Shown in pieces: positions 1-10,352 of a stretch of DNA of 38,046 bases. The position numbers and the translations under genes are program-made. Source of the DNA: Halocafeteria seosinensis (Eukaryota; Sar; Bigyra; Bicosoecida); contig LVLI01000574.1 in assembly GCA_001687465.1 (NCBI GenBank), positions 1 to 38,046 of the forward strand, read 5' to 3'. The notes under the pieces are model-generated. The model was not told the origin of the DNA. It saw only the letters and a list, made by a program, of their open reading frames with translations, and did not search any database. Every line of letters begins with the position of its first letter. Positions within the stretch are counted from its first letter, which is position 1.

Positions 1-2
1 GT

Positions 3-215
3 CGGAAACAAATTCCTTTACCGTCGCTCGGTTTACATTGCTTTGGGAAAATGATACCAATCCAGGAACATATTTTGAGGTACGGTTATGCGGAAGCTTT
101 GACGCTTGCACTTCGAGAAGGCGACATACTGAGCGAGGAGGCTACCGGTGATATTCGCCGTTGGTACGACATTGAAGAATCCCAATGGATTATTTTTCAT
201 GGGCATAATCTGTAA
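3..215 (+). CDS. possible C-terminal end of a gene entering from the left (partial)
   Basis: The frame starting at base 3 stays open to TAA at 213-215 and reads like protein in its last 50 residues, which include a charged amphipathic stretch (YGYAEALTLALREGD) and end in FHGHNL. A splice acceptor-like CCAATCCAG ends at about base 65, so only the part after it may be exon. I do not recognise the family. The neighbouring frame is also open to about 150, so the frame choice is uncertain. The short minus-strand ORF over the same bases is probably a shadow. Confidence 0.3.
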   Translation, partial: RKQIPLPSLGLHCFGKMIPIQEHILRYGYAEALTLALREGDILSEEATGDIRRWYDIEESQWIIFHGHNL

Positions 216-346
216 CACGCACCATTCTGATACACTCCAACGACAAATCTACCGATACTCTTCAATAGCCCTGCGTTTTTGACTAGTGGAGATTATAAGG
301 AAAGAGAGCTTCTTCAACACACACTCGGAACTTGTTGCTTGAGACC

Positions 347-379
347 TGTGGTACTCGGGCTACCAGGTAGCCTACCACA
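347..379. repeat. nested inverted repeat in spacer
   Basis: A 7-1-7 perfect inverted repeat (GGCTACC, A, GGTAGCC at 358-372) is flanked by a second 7-base complementary pair, TGTGGTA at 347-353 and TACCACA at 373-379, with a four-base bulge on the left side. It could form a hairpin in RNA or be a dyad binding site. No function is assigned. Confidence 0.5.
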
Positions 380-713
380 CCGATGGACGAAATCTTAGAC
401 CCCTACAAGTTGAACCTCCAACTCTAATATCTTCGATGAAGTTGGTACAGGTGGTACACAGGCCAAGCCACACAATGTCCGCAATGCCTCACGTCAGTCG
501 CGTGCCTCACGAATGTGGTGTACTGTATGTACTACACTGCTGCAATGACTAGTATCACACGTTTTAATCTCGGCTCTATACGCCTCAGTCACTCTGAAGC
601 TAGTAGTGGCAATTACAACCAACGTTTGCGCTCAAATAACCCCTCACGATGGAAGTTCGAGGAATCGAAGTTTGCAGCTTCGTGTATGCACGGTAAGTAC
701 AGTGGTCACGATG

Positions 714-730
714 CGGTGTAACTTACACCG
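714..730. repeat. odd palindrome, 8-base arms
   Basis: CGGTGTAA, a single C, then TTACACCG form a perfect inverted repeat with one central base. It lies about 440 nt upstream of POLA2. Confidence 0.55.
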
Positions 731-1007
731 TGTAAGTAGCGGGAGGGGAATTTCAATACCAAGTTTCCGTCGGGCAAAAGCTGGCTTGTTCAAAACTGCA
801 GGCTATTTATCATACTGTTGAATAGGAATCCATTACAGGATGTCTCTTCTCAGACCGGAACTCTTCCGGTCGATCCAGTTCGCTTCCACCTTGACATTGA
901 GGTGTCAATTTGAGGCTCACAAATTCAAATTCACAACCGCCCGGACTGCTCCCCTCTATATACTATAGTGCAGTCAATACATGATTGTTGATGCATAATA
1001 GGGAAGA

Positions 1008-1031
1008 ATATATATATATATATATATATAT
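1008..1031. repeat. (AT)12 microsatellite
   Basis: Twelve uninterrupted AT units occur in an AT-rich part of the spacer, about 140 nt before the POLA2 start codon. Such tracts are prone to slippage. Confidence 0.95.
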
Positions 1032-1170
1032 TACGTCTCAGATTGTTGTGAGACTGAATATTGTAGTATCAGTACGTGTNTTTGGCTCTCGCCCCAAGTC
1101 CGTGAATTTGAATTGTGGGGCTCTTTGCGCTATTTGAGAGGTTTATACAACAAACCAAGGCCCGATAAAA

Positions 1171-3613
1171 ATGTCACGCCAAAGCGAATTGAAGGATCTA
1201 TTCGATGACAGGAATATCAATGCCACAGATGATATCTGCATTGAAGGTAAGACGTGAAATAGCAAGTCCCGTTAGGCATTGACTATTTCAAAAAACAGTG
1301 AATGGCAGCAGTAGGGCAGAACCTCCTTTCGTGTTAATACGCAACTAATTATCATCGAGTTCAAACTGTATCTCTCTCACACTATGCAGCTGATCGTATC
1401 TGTCATGAAACTGGTATGGATGCTGACGCATTCGCCAATGAGGTGGAATCGATCCTGACTGCCAGTAGCAGCGACACATTAACAGAAGATATCATGAAAA
1501 GAATTGCAATGAAGAAGATGCCACAAGGGAGAAAATTCAAACCAAAGACATTAGGTGGACCAATACACCATACCCCAAAAAAGCTTGACAAGAAATCGAT
1601 GAAACATGTTCCAGGCTACGACCCATCCTTGGAATACTCACATCAGCACCCCGAGGTAAGAAACGGTGCAGCATTGAGATTTTGATCGCTAATCCATTCA
1701 AGAGCATTAGTGGCTTGATTGGTAAGCAGGACCCAACAGTTGGTACCAAACGCTCGCCTGAAACTATGAGTCCGGAAATGCCGACAAAGAAGGTAGTCCA
1801 GCATGTCCGTCCTAGTTCTAATAAGAATGTATCGGGTGCGGGTTCTGCCTCAGATCCGCTGAAGGTTCTGAGCGAGAAGAAGGAAGCTAGTTATGCGGAA
1901 AGAGAAGACTCGGGCAAAGTAATCATACAGTACAATGAAGAGTTGAACGTCTCATCGAAACCGTTCTTGTACCGCCACAACGAGAGCCGAGACGGTGTGC
2001 AAGAGGTAGTCGGCGATAAAGTAGAAGCACCTAACGTTGTTGTAACGCCTGCTATTAGCGACGAAATCCTGGAAACGATGTCGTCTATTTCGGAACAAGC
2101 AACCCAGAATACCAATATCACCCAACAAAAGAAGTTTCTGTATTCAAGATTAGCAGATCGGGCTGAGGGGATTGAATACCGACTTGCTGACTTCGAGCAA
2201 GGTGCTGAAGTCGATGAAAAGCAATACGATACCACTGTATTTGGTAGAGTGTGCTGTAATGCTGAAGGCGGAGTAGGGAAGCTAAATTCTACCTCGGTCG
2301 AATTAGAACTCTCGCGGAATACAGGCACGTTGGTGTGAACAAACTGTTCTTTGGGTGGTATCCTTTATTTTTGTGTACGTTTATGTGTACAGGCATATCT
2401 AAGAGGATTGAATTGAACCTGCAGGCTCTTAGCAATGTAATGCTGTTTCCCGGTCAAGTCATTGCTGCACAGGGAGCTCGGGAGAGCTCAACGAAACTTC
2501 ATGTATCCAATATTGTCACAAGCGCCCGCTTACCGCTTCCGAGAAGCCCTGGAAGCTTGCTGGAAAAGGAGCGTAGAACAAGGGAAGTCGACGAGCAGAC
2601 TACAGTGCCTGTCCGGGGAGGAGGCCCCTTGCGTGTTTGGATTGCAGGCGGACAATTCACCTTAGACAACGATCTCGAGTTCAAACCGCTCCTGGATCTG
2701 TTTCAGGAAGTCATGGCTCATCCTCCGGATGTATTAATACTCGTGCGTATTTAGTAACATCATGCTATTGTGTAGTAGGTTTCGAGACAGCATTATCTAT
2801 TAACTACTGCAGATGGGACCGGTTTTGCCTGAATCTCATCCGATGATTCGTCAAGGGAACGCCTACCGACATTTTAAGGAAAAAGACTATGTTCATTCGT
2901 TTCAAGACTTGTTCACTAAAAAGTGTAAGCTATACATCATCCCTTAATTCCTCCATTCCGTGTTCACTTATGGATCTCAATGTGCCGCAGTTTGGAAGAA
3001 TGTCACCGGTTTGTTGAAGAAAGTCTCGCATCTCCGTGTTGTTATGGTGCCGTCAGTAGACGACGTGTTATCGTTGCCCATTCTCCCGTCTGCTCCGTTT
3101 GATCATGGAACTACCGATGCTCAGCGTATACATGTTCTTTCTAATCCTTCCACGTTTACAATCGGAGACGCTGCAAGCAAATTGGTGTTTGGTGGGATAT
3201 CGACGGATGTCCTGTTCGACATCAGACGAGAACGTTTTGCGAAGGGAGATAAAGAGTTTATGTCCAATACCAATAAGCTTGAAACTGCTGTAGATGACCT
3301 TCTGGACCAGCGGTCTTACTATCCTCTCTACCCGGGAAACCCGGATACCCCTCTAGATATGAGTTTGGCTGAACACTTGCGGATGCCCATGTCACCCGAT
3401 ATCCTTTTCGTTCGCTCTAGGCTGAGACCATTCATATCGAATCGAAACGGGACATTGGCCATTAACACGGGGAAACTAGCCACCATGAACCGCGGAGGAA
3501 CGTTTGCTAAGCTGTACATCAACCCCATAGACACCAATTCAGTGGTGGATGAGGACGGCTCGTTTCAGCATAACGTTGCGGAGAGGACTAAAGCGGAAAT
3601 AGTATGCATCTAG
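1171..3613 (+). CDS. POLA2: DNA polymerase alpha subunit B (POLA2/Pol12), six exons
   Basis: This is the B subunit of the polymerase alpha-primase complex, which makes RNA-DNA primers in nuclear replication. Proposed exons are 1171-1246, 1390-1655, 1703-2332, 2404-2742, 2813-2924 and 2991-3613, all with GT-AG introns (143, 47, 71, 70 and 66 nt) and consistent phase, giving 681 residues against about 600-700 in the family. The first 200 residues are variable and basic. The OB-fold begins at VFGRVCCNAEG, with GKLNSTSVELE after it. The inactive calcineurin-like phosphoesterase fold follows, including FPGQVIAAQG, RVWIAGGQFT, PPDVLILMGPVLP, VVMVPSVDDV and LSNPS. The end (GGTFAKLYINP ... AEIVCI) matches the usual POLA2 C-terminus. 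The exon 3/4 junction has alternative donors within a few bases and is the least certain joint. The start is the first ATG of a short N-terminal exon. Confidence 0.92.
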
Positions 3614-4099
3614 GAGGTGTAAGTATACAGTAACATACATCTAAACCAGGCTCTAATCTTTTAGTCTGCCGTTTAGTCTACCCCAAAAGTGGAATTGGAC
3701 AGTTTCAACACGAATACACCGAATTGACGAATGACGTGATAGTATGTAGCTTCAAGAGTCCATTAGCCGTTGGCAACTTGGAGATTTTTCGTGGTGCTGT
3801 GAATGTCCGCGCTGCTACAAGACATATACAGTAGTAGTCACTAAGTAGTGATTAGTGAGTAAGCACATTTGATACACTAAGATAGGGACATTCTTCTCTT
3901 ACATAATCCCATGGGGAGTTACACCACCTTGAAATCTAGGCCGACGTTAAAGTAATCCCCATACCCGTTCCCACGAGCACCTGGACAGCACCAGCAGAAA
4001 TCCCACAGAGTTATTGATTTCTTCAAACGCGAGACAGTCGAATTTATACATAGATCATTTATATACGACTGGTGAAAGGAATCGACTATACCTAGGAAG
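3614..4099. other. intergenic spacer, POLA2 to DUF218 gene
   Basis: These 486 nt hold no coding signal that I can support. A 6-2-6 inverted repeat (TCACTA AG TAGTGA) lies at 3838-3851. The rest is unremarkable 3' and 5' flanking sequence. Confidence 0.6.
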
Positions 4100-4719
4100 A
4101 TGAATGGTGATATAAGTGAAGGTACGATTAAGGTTTCCCTTCGAAACCGCCACTCTCTTTTACGGTAGAGTCTCCAACAAGCATTATTTACCTTCCCTTT
4201 GGTTTGACTATGGGATATTTCGATTGTGCAGGAGACCTCGGGAGACGGGTGATCATAGTCTTGGCTAATTCAAAGGTGCCAGAGCTCACGACTAGGCTCA
4301 ACACAGCGATTTCCATTTACCAACCGGGACGGGATGTGGTGATAGTATCCGGAGGAGGACGGACGCGAAATGACAGCGGAGAGAGCTGGATGGAAGCAGA
4401 TTTCATGGCGTTCTATCTCAGTCAACATGGCGTGGAAAGTGTTCACAAAGAAAGTGAATCGCGTGATACCATAGCTAATATCCAGAATAGCGAAGCAATC
4501 ATTCAATCCTGTGGTTTCGCCGACCGTCAGCGAGTGATCGTAACTTCGACGTATCATCTTCGGAGAAGTTTTGTTATAGCTACGGTATTTATGCCATCTC
4601 AACTCGTTCAAACTGTGCCAACAGGAGAACCACTCACCTATTCGCTGGACGCACGCGAATGGAAACTTACTAAAAAATTTCTCAATCAATATCTTCAGCT
4701 CCCGTTTGATAATAGATAA
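4100..4719 (+). CDS. DUF218/YdcF-like protein, two exons
   Basis: DUF218 proteins share a Rossmann-like fold and occur in bacteria and many algae; bacterial relatives such as SanA/ElyC are linked to envelope processes and YdcF binds SAM, but the general reaction is unsettled. Exon 1 is 4100-4121 (MNGDISEG) and exon 2 is 4232-4719, separated by a 110-nt GT-AG intron, giving 169 residues. The spliced start is preferred to the in-frame ATG at 4210 because the splice joins straight onto the first strand of the fold (RRVIIVLANS). Family marks are visible: VIVSGGG near residue 44, an ExxSxxTxxN motif at 81-90 (E81, S84, T87, N90), and SxxHxxR at 113-119 after VIVTSTYH. No signal peptide or membrane segment is seen, unlike the membrane-anchored bacterial forms. 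The protein is shorter than most eukaryotic DUF218 proteins but carries the whole core. Confidence 0.85.
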
Positions 4720-5104
4720 AGTATCTCTGCAATACTCTTGTAGAAAGCGAAAGCATAACTTAAAAACCGAATAAGAATCATTCCGTGAAAAAGGCACATT
4801 GGGAATTCTATTTGTAGGGCCTTTCGAGAATTCCACGTTTGCGGAATTGAGTTTCCCCTTCTTAAAGAGTATTGTGAATGATTAGTAGACAGGTGCTTCA
4901 AGATGAAACACATTCATTCGTTTAAACGATTAGGCATGCTATCATCAGTGAAATATCATAAAATAAACGTTGTATTGAAGAAGTAAACTTCTGGAATTCT
5001 TCTTTCCAGTGAGCATCTCAATACGTAGGGTATTGTACGATTTGGAGAAAACTAACCCTCATTTAGCGCATGCAACCTATATCATCTGAACCAAGAGACA
5101 AAGT
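4720..5104. other. spacer between DUF218 gene and unknown gene
   Basis: These 385 nt contain AT-rich 3' flank, including AAATAAAC-like sequence near 4960-4970 that could serve in polyadenylation, and then the leader of the next gene with its upstream ORF. Confidence 0.5.
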
Positions 5105-5114
5105 ATGCTGGTGA
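5070..5114 (+). promoter_or_regulatory. upstream ORF overlapping the next gene's start codon
   Basis: An ATG at 5070 opens a 14-codon reading frame ending with TGA at 5112-5114. It runs past the ATG at 5105 in another frame. If 5070 lies in the mRNA, ribosomes starting there cannot reinitiate simply at 5105, so the uORF would lower translation of the main protein. Joining this ATG to the main frame by the nearby GTGAGC donor would create a stop, so I read it as a uORF rather than the true start. Confidence 0.4.
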
Positions 5115-6608
5115 GCGCTAAGAAACTATACGATGAAAATGTCATAGCTCAGAAAGCCCCAACTAGAACGCAACAAGAATTCTTCGTTTCTTCCAAGGAA
5201 CCACAGCATGCTGCTGCTATATCCGATGAGCATACGACCAACACGATTAACCCTTGTAGTACGCTTGATGACTCTAAGTATTCTGGGCAACGGCTGTTTG
5301 AAGAGCTTTGTCCTCCGGCCCTCAGGCAACGCTGTCGAATGAATCTGGACAGTCGCGGAGATAGCAAGGAATTCTTCGTACCGCCATCCTTAATATTGGA
5401 TTTCCCTTTGGATGATCAAATGTTCCAGAAAAACGTCCACGCTGTCGATATTACACTATCGGGAGAGCGAGACCGACTATTTGGACTACTGTGTTCCCAG
5501 CACCTGGATCGACAACTCACCGACGAAGCAGTGGCAATTCCTCTTTGCGGACTCGATGAACAGGCGAAAAGCCACATAATCCTTTGTGTCGTTGGAGAAA
5601 AGAGAGATTTCGAAGGTCGCGTGAAGAAACATGTAGAGGAATTCAAGCGGATAACCCGTCATCCACATGTAAGTATAGTTCTGGAGGACATGGGCGGACG
5701 CAGAGCTTTCGTTGACGTGCCAGACCACCTCCGCCGAGCGGTGGTTTGTCAACTGTTAGTCCGACGACTTCAGCAAGAAGGATGGTATCTCCAAACTGGG
5801 CGATCCCATATTCGACCGGCAGCAAGGTTTAAAAAAGAAGAAAAAGTGGATGACGGTGTCCTGCGCTACGCCATTCCAATTCTCCTAGTCCCAATTAAGG
5901 ATAATGATCACGATGCAAAAGTTAAAGTTGTGAGCTGTCTGCGGTTGGCCATTCTCGGCGGTTCTTCAACAAACTCTATGGCGGTTGAGGTTTGTTACTG
6001 GGCAGAACGCTGGCTCTGGCAAGACTCGGTTATTTTCGATAGGTACGATTCCACTGCACTAGATTCGTCTACTCGTTCAGAATTCCTCGTCCTCTGCAGC
6101 CCAAGCCGTCCGGATTTCGAGCAAGTTTACGAATTACCCAGCATGCAAACGCGATTTGTCAATCGATTTCATTCAAGCTTTCCGAGTAACATTCCCAGGA
6201 TTCGTGGTAACCGTGAACGCCATTGGATGATGCACTATCCTCTGTCGCAGAAAGAGCAAGAGACTACAATCGCGAAGTATTTCATGTTCCCGGATTGGCT
6301 GACGAACCGAGTAAGTTCTTTACCAATTAATACCGGCACGCTGTTCCATCAGTGCTTCTTGTACCCGCCTGCAGTCTAGCTCCAGCGACATACGTTATTT
6401 CCGACTCACTGCGAATCCAAATACATGCCCATACACTACGAGCGTCGCGGAAACATTTCAGATAGTTCACTCATACTCCATTCAGAGGTGCTTAACCAGA
6501 AGTCGAGCAGCACACGCCCTGTCGCAAGTGGTAGCCTCCTTATTTGGATTCGGACACAAGACGAAATATTCCGTAAATAATGACAAGAGAGCTAGGACCT
6601 CTAAGTAA
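5105..6608 (+). CDS. unknown protein, two exons, 479 residues
   Basis: Exon 1 is 5105-6310 and exon 2 is 6375-6608, with a 64-nt intron (GTAAGT ... CTGCAG). Reading through the donor would stop at 6379, whereas splicing keeps the frame open for another 77 codons (SSSDIRYFRLT ... KRARTSK), so the spliced form is preferred. I do not recognise the family. The protein is soluble, with no signal peptide or membrane helix. Residues 1-80 are polar and probably disordered. Residues 85-400 look folded, with strand-rich stretches such as SHIILCVVG, LRYAIPILLVPI and LRLAILGG. The basic end (KRARTSK) could act in nuclear entry. It is convergent with the next gene, with only 114 nt between stop codons. 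An overlapping uORF precedes the start. Confidence 0.75.
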
Positions 6609-6722
6609 CATCACTCATGCTATCGCCGGTCTGCATTTTCCAATCCTATCGCGAGTCTTAGCTTGGAGATCGTCCTACGATGGATATAGATATGCTAAAT
6701 ACATACAAAAATATAAGCGTTA

Positions 6723-9700
6723 TCATTCCTCGGCCAGACTAAACTGTAATTGACGTTGGCGCCGACGATCTGATGAACGCTTCTCCGATCCTTCCAGATT
6801 GGCAATGGATCTCAATGGAGAAAAACCTACGTTGGCACCATCGTTACCTAACCTTCTCCTTTGAAGCGACGGAGGAGGAGCCATCGGTGTTTCAAACTTC
6901 ATTGAGTTGTCCTGTTCCTGTTGGCGACGCAGTTCTGGAGTCTGCTGAGACAATTTGCGTTGAAGAGACATCTGCGCAAGCGGGGTTGATTCTGAACACT
7001 TCTGGCTCCCGTCGGTAGTTCGGCTTGGTGTCCTCGGTGACTGATTCGACGCGGATTCGACGCTTTTCCAAGCTTGCGATGATACGGAATTCGATCCCGA
7101 GTCTTTATTTGCCGTCTTTCCAGGTAGATGGGATTTCCGCTTCTCCGAGTCCTGGTGCTCATTCTTGCTGGTACGACTTCGTTTTCTGCGCTTCGGGACC
7201 TTCGCATGAGCCGGCCGTCCAAAATGACTACTGCACAAAGCAGACGTAAAATAACCCAAATTTTCGTCTTTTGTTAAGTGTTTGGCAATTTTATCCAGCT
7301 TTTCGTTCGACGCGTTATGATCCGTCTTCCCCTTTCGTTTGCTCTTTACACGCAGTTTCTTTTTCTGCTTACTCGGACGGGACGGCTCAGCTTTGGAGTT
7401 CGAATTTTGAACGTCCTCCTTCGGGGCTACTTTACTCTCTTCTTCGACACTGTTCGTCGATGCAGAACGGCATACGCTCTTGTAGTATCTCTTCCTCTGA
7501 CGAACCTGTCTTCCGGTGTGTCGGGTAGAACCTACGGCAATAGGTGCTGCTTCCGCCGACTGCGTAGGCTTTATGTCAATAGCAAGTTGCCACCGCTCAA
7601 GCGGACGCTCGATGCGGCTATTAAACTGGTCTTTCGAGCGGCATGGCTTCCAACTATCGTCAGATCCAGGGCAGAACTCAATAGCAACAAGTCTTGAAGG
7701 GACGTCCATCTCAATGGTAGACATGAGGTCCAGTAAGAGCCAAGGAATACGCTTCCCGAAAATTCGCACTACGGTGGTGGCTAGAAAGCTTTCAGCTCGT
7801 TCGAACTGGGATGGGAGGCTCTCGTAATAAGTTGACGGAAGGGATTGCAACAGCTGCGAAGAACGACCTGTAAGTTCAATGTGTAATGTGCGCCAGAGCT
7901 GAGCCGTGTGCACAACGGATCTAAGATCCGGCTCCGGTGATACCACTTGCAAAGGTCTAATATCTTCCGATGGTTCCTGACAGGCAACGTTACGACTAAA
8001 ACACGATTTAAGCCTTGAACGAGGCCGTAGACAGATAAGAGGCAAATCATTTGCAGTCTCCGCGTACACTGTTGAAGCGGTCCAGCTCTTCATCAAAAAG
8101 CGGAGCAATAATTGCAAATATACCTCCCGCGCCCGTAAACGTTTCAACTCAACATCGCGAGAAGACGACAAGAATGGAAATATACTTTCGACATGAGCCG
8201 TTGTACTAGTAAATCCCGAATAAGCATCATGCAGATCTTTGGGAGGAATGGTCAGCACGTTCGCAACAAATTCGTACAGAATTTTCCACGTACTGATTGA
8301 GACATCCATTTCCGTATTAAACAGCAACATCTCGAATGGTAACCAAGGTGTCTTGAAAGCGGTGCTAGCAATTCCATCGGGAGGGTCTTTCAAGTTTTGA
8401 GGGCCAAGAGCATTTTCCAAAGACATGAGTGCACTGGGGATCGAATGAAGGACGAAGTTTGTTGGATCATCTGGACCGTCTATAGACATACGCACAGCTT
8501 GAGTATCTTTCAAGGTGCGGCCTAGGACATTCACTGCATATGCAAGATATAAATCCTTGAAAACCATATTGGCGTCATCCGGAAGGCAAACGCCCAGAAT
8601 CACGGTGCGTCCATCTTCTTGTTCTTCTAGTGAGACCCGGTGAGTATGTGGGATGGTTGTAAACGGAACTTGGCCGTTCACCACAATGTGATCCATCTCC
8701 CCGACTGAGGACTGCATTCCCTCTTCTGCTGGATCGGTGGAGCAGCTCCCGGTCGCTATACGGGGCTTTTCGTTGACAGCGCATGGCGTGTCTCGGATGA
8801 ATCGCCCGAGGAGGGCTAACGCTCTCTCCGCCCCGTGCTCCCTGTCTTGGCCAACGGCTGAGAATGTCCAGTTCTTAATTCCTAAGCACAAGGATCGGTT
8901 GATGAGTATGACCGCTGAGTACTCAAGGGCATCCGTGGACTCGCTTTGCAAGATGCAGAGTTCGGGCTCATGTAGAAGAACATGCGTCGGAATACGCGAG
9001 GCGGGACAGCTAACCCATAGAACATCTGTATCCATTGCATGCCCATTAGCGACTTGCCTAGGCTGAACACTGCCCAACGGTAGAGTTTTGAGTATCTTCG
9101 CTTCAGAAATACCTTTAGCAGAGCCTTCAGTCGCTATGTGGAACACTTCCCGTTCGCTGGATAGCACCCCGGCTGGATCTGAGAGCTTCAGACTGTTTGA
9201 GGCTAAGCAACCACGACAATCTGCCGGAATAACAAAGTCTTCTGCCAGCTTCCTGTACGTAATAAAAGAGAATTCCTCCGACTGACTGTTCGTTTCTGGT
9301 TGCCAGTGATTTTCAGTTTCACACGGAGAGACCCACGTTACGCTAGAATTTTTCTCTTTGCATTTGCCTATAAGTTGTAGCAGTTGGTTCGGTTGAGTTG
9401 AAAGAGTTGAGGACGATAACGTCTTGTCAGGAGGCCATCGGGCAATGACAACTACTCTTGATCTGTCTGGGTCCTGAACAACCCAGTGCTCACATCGCCG
9501 CAAAGCTTCTTCTGCTGTTGTTTCGCAGGTTGGCGTAGTTGCCGCCGAGTTCCGAAGAAACGTCTCTAACTCACCTGCTATATCCTTATTCACATCCGCA
9601 ATGTCTTCGTACCTGACTGTAAAGACCTCGGACGACGGAGAAGGCTGCGCAAGGGACATGCCCGCGCTGTTTCCTTTGTGAGAAGTGCCACCAGATCGTG

Positions 9701-10073
9701 TGCGACGGCGAGTTGCCGGCCGTTTAGGGGACTCCTTGCTGAAATTATCAAAAATTTCCACCTGTACGGAAGGTACAGAACTAGATTCTGTTGAAATACG
9801 TCCTTCATGCGATTTCTCCTCATCTGCCGCTAACAATTGACTAATATCCCATCGGAAGAAAGTTGCAATATGATCCGCCACGACTTCCACAATTCGTCCC
9901 ACTCTATCCTGTCTCGCTCTCGAGCCGTCACAGCTGTCACTAGTTGATGATGGATCGTTTGATCGTGTATGGGAAGCTGGGTTTGGCTGTTTGGAGGCTG
10001 TATGACTCTGTATATCCACCCTGGAGGGCGCCTCTTGCTCCACCAATGCTGATTTCTCGATCAAGACTCTCAT
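6723..10073 (-). CDS. large nuclear-type protein, candidate Treslin/Sld3-like replication factor
   Basis: This intronless ORF encodes 1116 residues and begins at the ATG at 10073. Residues 1-150 are polar and Ser-rich. Residues 150-880 look folded, with strand and helix stretches and no membrane segment. Residues about 636-662 contain a helix (ELKRLRAREVYLQLLLRF) that resembles, from memory, the conserved helix of the Sld3/Treslin domain. After residue 880 the chain is basic and disordered (KQKKKLRVKSKRKGK, KRRKRSR: likely nuclear localisation signals). It ends in a cluster of proline-directed sites (SPRTPSR, TPLAQ, TPELRR, TPMAPPP, SPLRS) of the kind CDK phosphorylates in Sld3/Treslin to recruit Dpb11/TopBP1. 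The gene call is strong; the family call is inference and could be wrong, since another DNA-associated scaffold would look similar. It shares its promoter region with GatB. Confidence 0.82.
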   Translation of the reverse strand: MRVLIEKSALVEQEAPSRVDIQSHTASKQPNPASHTRSNDPSSTSDSCDGSRARQDRVGRIVEVVADHIATFFRWDISQLLAADEEKSHEGRISTESSSVPSVQVEIFDNFSKESPKRPATRRRTRSGGTSHKGNSAGMSLAQPSPSSEVFTVRYEDIADVNKDIAGELETFLRNSAATTPTCETTAEEALRRCEHWVVQDPDRSRVVVIARWPPDKTLSSSTLSTQPNQLLQLIGKCKEKNSSVTWVSPCETENHWQPETNSQSEEFSFITYRKLAEDFVIPADCRGCLASNSLKLSDPAGVLSSEREVFHIATEGSAKGISEAKILKTLPLGSVQPRQVANGHAMDTDVLWVSCPASRIPTHVLLHEPELCILQSESTDALEYSAVILINRSLCLGIKNWTFSAVGQDREHGAERALALLGRFIRDTPCAVNEKPRIATGSCSTDPAEEGMQSSVGEMDHIVVNGQVPFTTIPHTHRVSLEEQEDGRTVILGVCLPDDANMVFKDLYLAYAVNVLGRTLKDTQAVRMSIDGPDDPTNFVLHSIPSALMSLENALGPQNLKDPPDGIASTAFKTPWLPFEMLLFNTEMDVSISTWKILYEFVANVLTIPPKDLHDAYSGFTSTTAHVESIFPFLSSSRDVELKRLRAREVYLQLLLRFLMKSWTASTVYAETANDLPLICLRPRSRLKSCFSRNVACQEPSEDIRPLQVVSPEPDLRSVVHTAQLWRTLHIELTGRSSQLLQSLPSTYYESLPSQFERAESFLATTVVRIFGKRIPWLLLDLMSTIEMDVPSRLVAIEFCPGSDDSWKPCRSKDQFNSRIERPLERWQLAIDIKPTQSAEAAPIAVGSTRHTGRQVRQRKRYYKSVCRSASTNSVEEESKVAPKEDVQNSNSKAEPSRPSKQKKKLRVKSKRKGKTDHNASNEKLDKIAKHLTKDENLGYFTSALCSSHFGRPAHAKVPKRRKRSRTSKNEHQDSEKRKSHLPGKTANKDSGSNSVSSQAWKSVESASNQSPRTPSRTTDGSQKCSESTPLAQMSLQRKLSQQTPELRRQQEQDNSMKFETPMAPPPSLQRRRLGNDGANVGFSPLRSIANLEGSEKRSSDRRRQRQLQFSLAEE

Positions 10074-10352
10074 TTTTCCAGCTTCCTACGATGCTATTCT
10101 AAGAGAAAAACACTTCATTGTATCTATCGATACACGAGGAACCCAAAAAATTTGACTACATGAGTCCATTGGGCACGAATATCTGGTGTTTTTGAATTTG
10201 AATCGGAGGTGAAACAAAACTTTATCCGGTTGGCAAACGTGCTGTATAATACAGTGTATATACACCCCTTCAGAGAGTCTGACAGACTCAGACAGAGACG
10301 AGACGATATAGGGTTGAGTTTGTGGAGTAGTGCAGGTTTAGCTAGTGCTGTC
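10074..10352. promoter_or_regulatory. shared divergent promoter region (6723-10073 gene / GatB)
   Basis: Only 279 nt separate the two start codons, so both promoters must lie here or overlap the genes. A TA-rich element (GTATAATACAGTGTATATACAC, near 10244-10265) could act as a TATA-type site for GatB, about 90 nt before its ATG. The frame of GatB is open backward to 10209 from a GTG, but a eukaryotic start there is unlikely. Confidence 0.45.

Larger units (their letters stand above)
216..1170. other. intergenic spacer upstream of POLA2
   Basis: This is 955 nt without a convincing gene. Short ORFs at 515-821 have no protein-like composition or splice context. The spacer holds a TA microsatellite, two near-perfect odd palindromes (347-379 and 714-730) and an ambiguous base at 1080. 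The last 100 nt presumably carry the POLA2 promoter and 5' leader, but I see no clear TATA element. Confidence 0.6.

Noticed and set aside
515-821. Two overlapping ORFs of about 70 codons upstream of POLA2
   Set aside because: They overlap in different frames, cross a palindrome, and show no protein-like composition.
6311-6379. Unspliced end of the 5105 gene (SSLPINTGT ... PPAV)
   Set aside because: A good donor (GTAAGT) and acceptor (CTGCAG) bracket it, and the frame beyond the acceptor is open for 77 further codons.
10209-10352. GTG-initiated 48-residue N-terminal extension of GatB
   Set aside because: GTG starts are not normal for nuclear genes, the stretch overlaps the promoter-like TA element, and the ATG at 10353 begins a good presequence.
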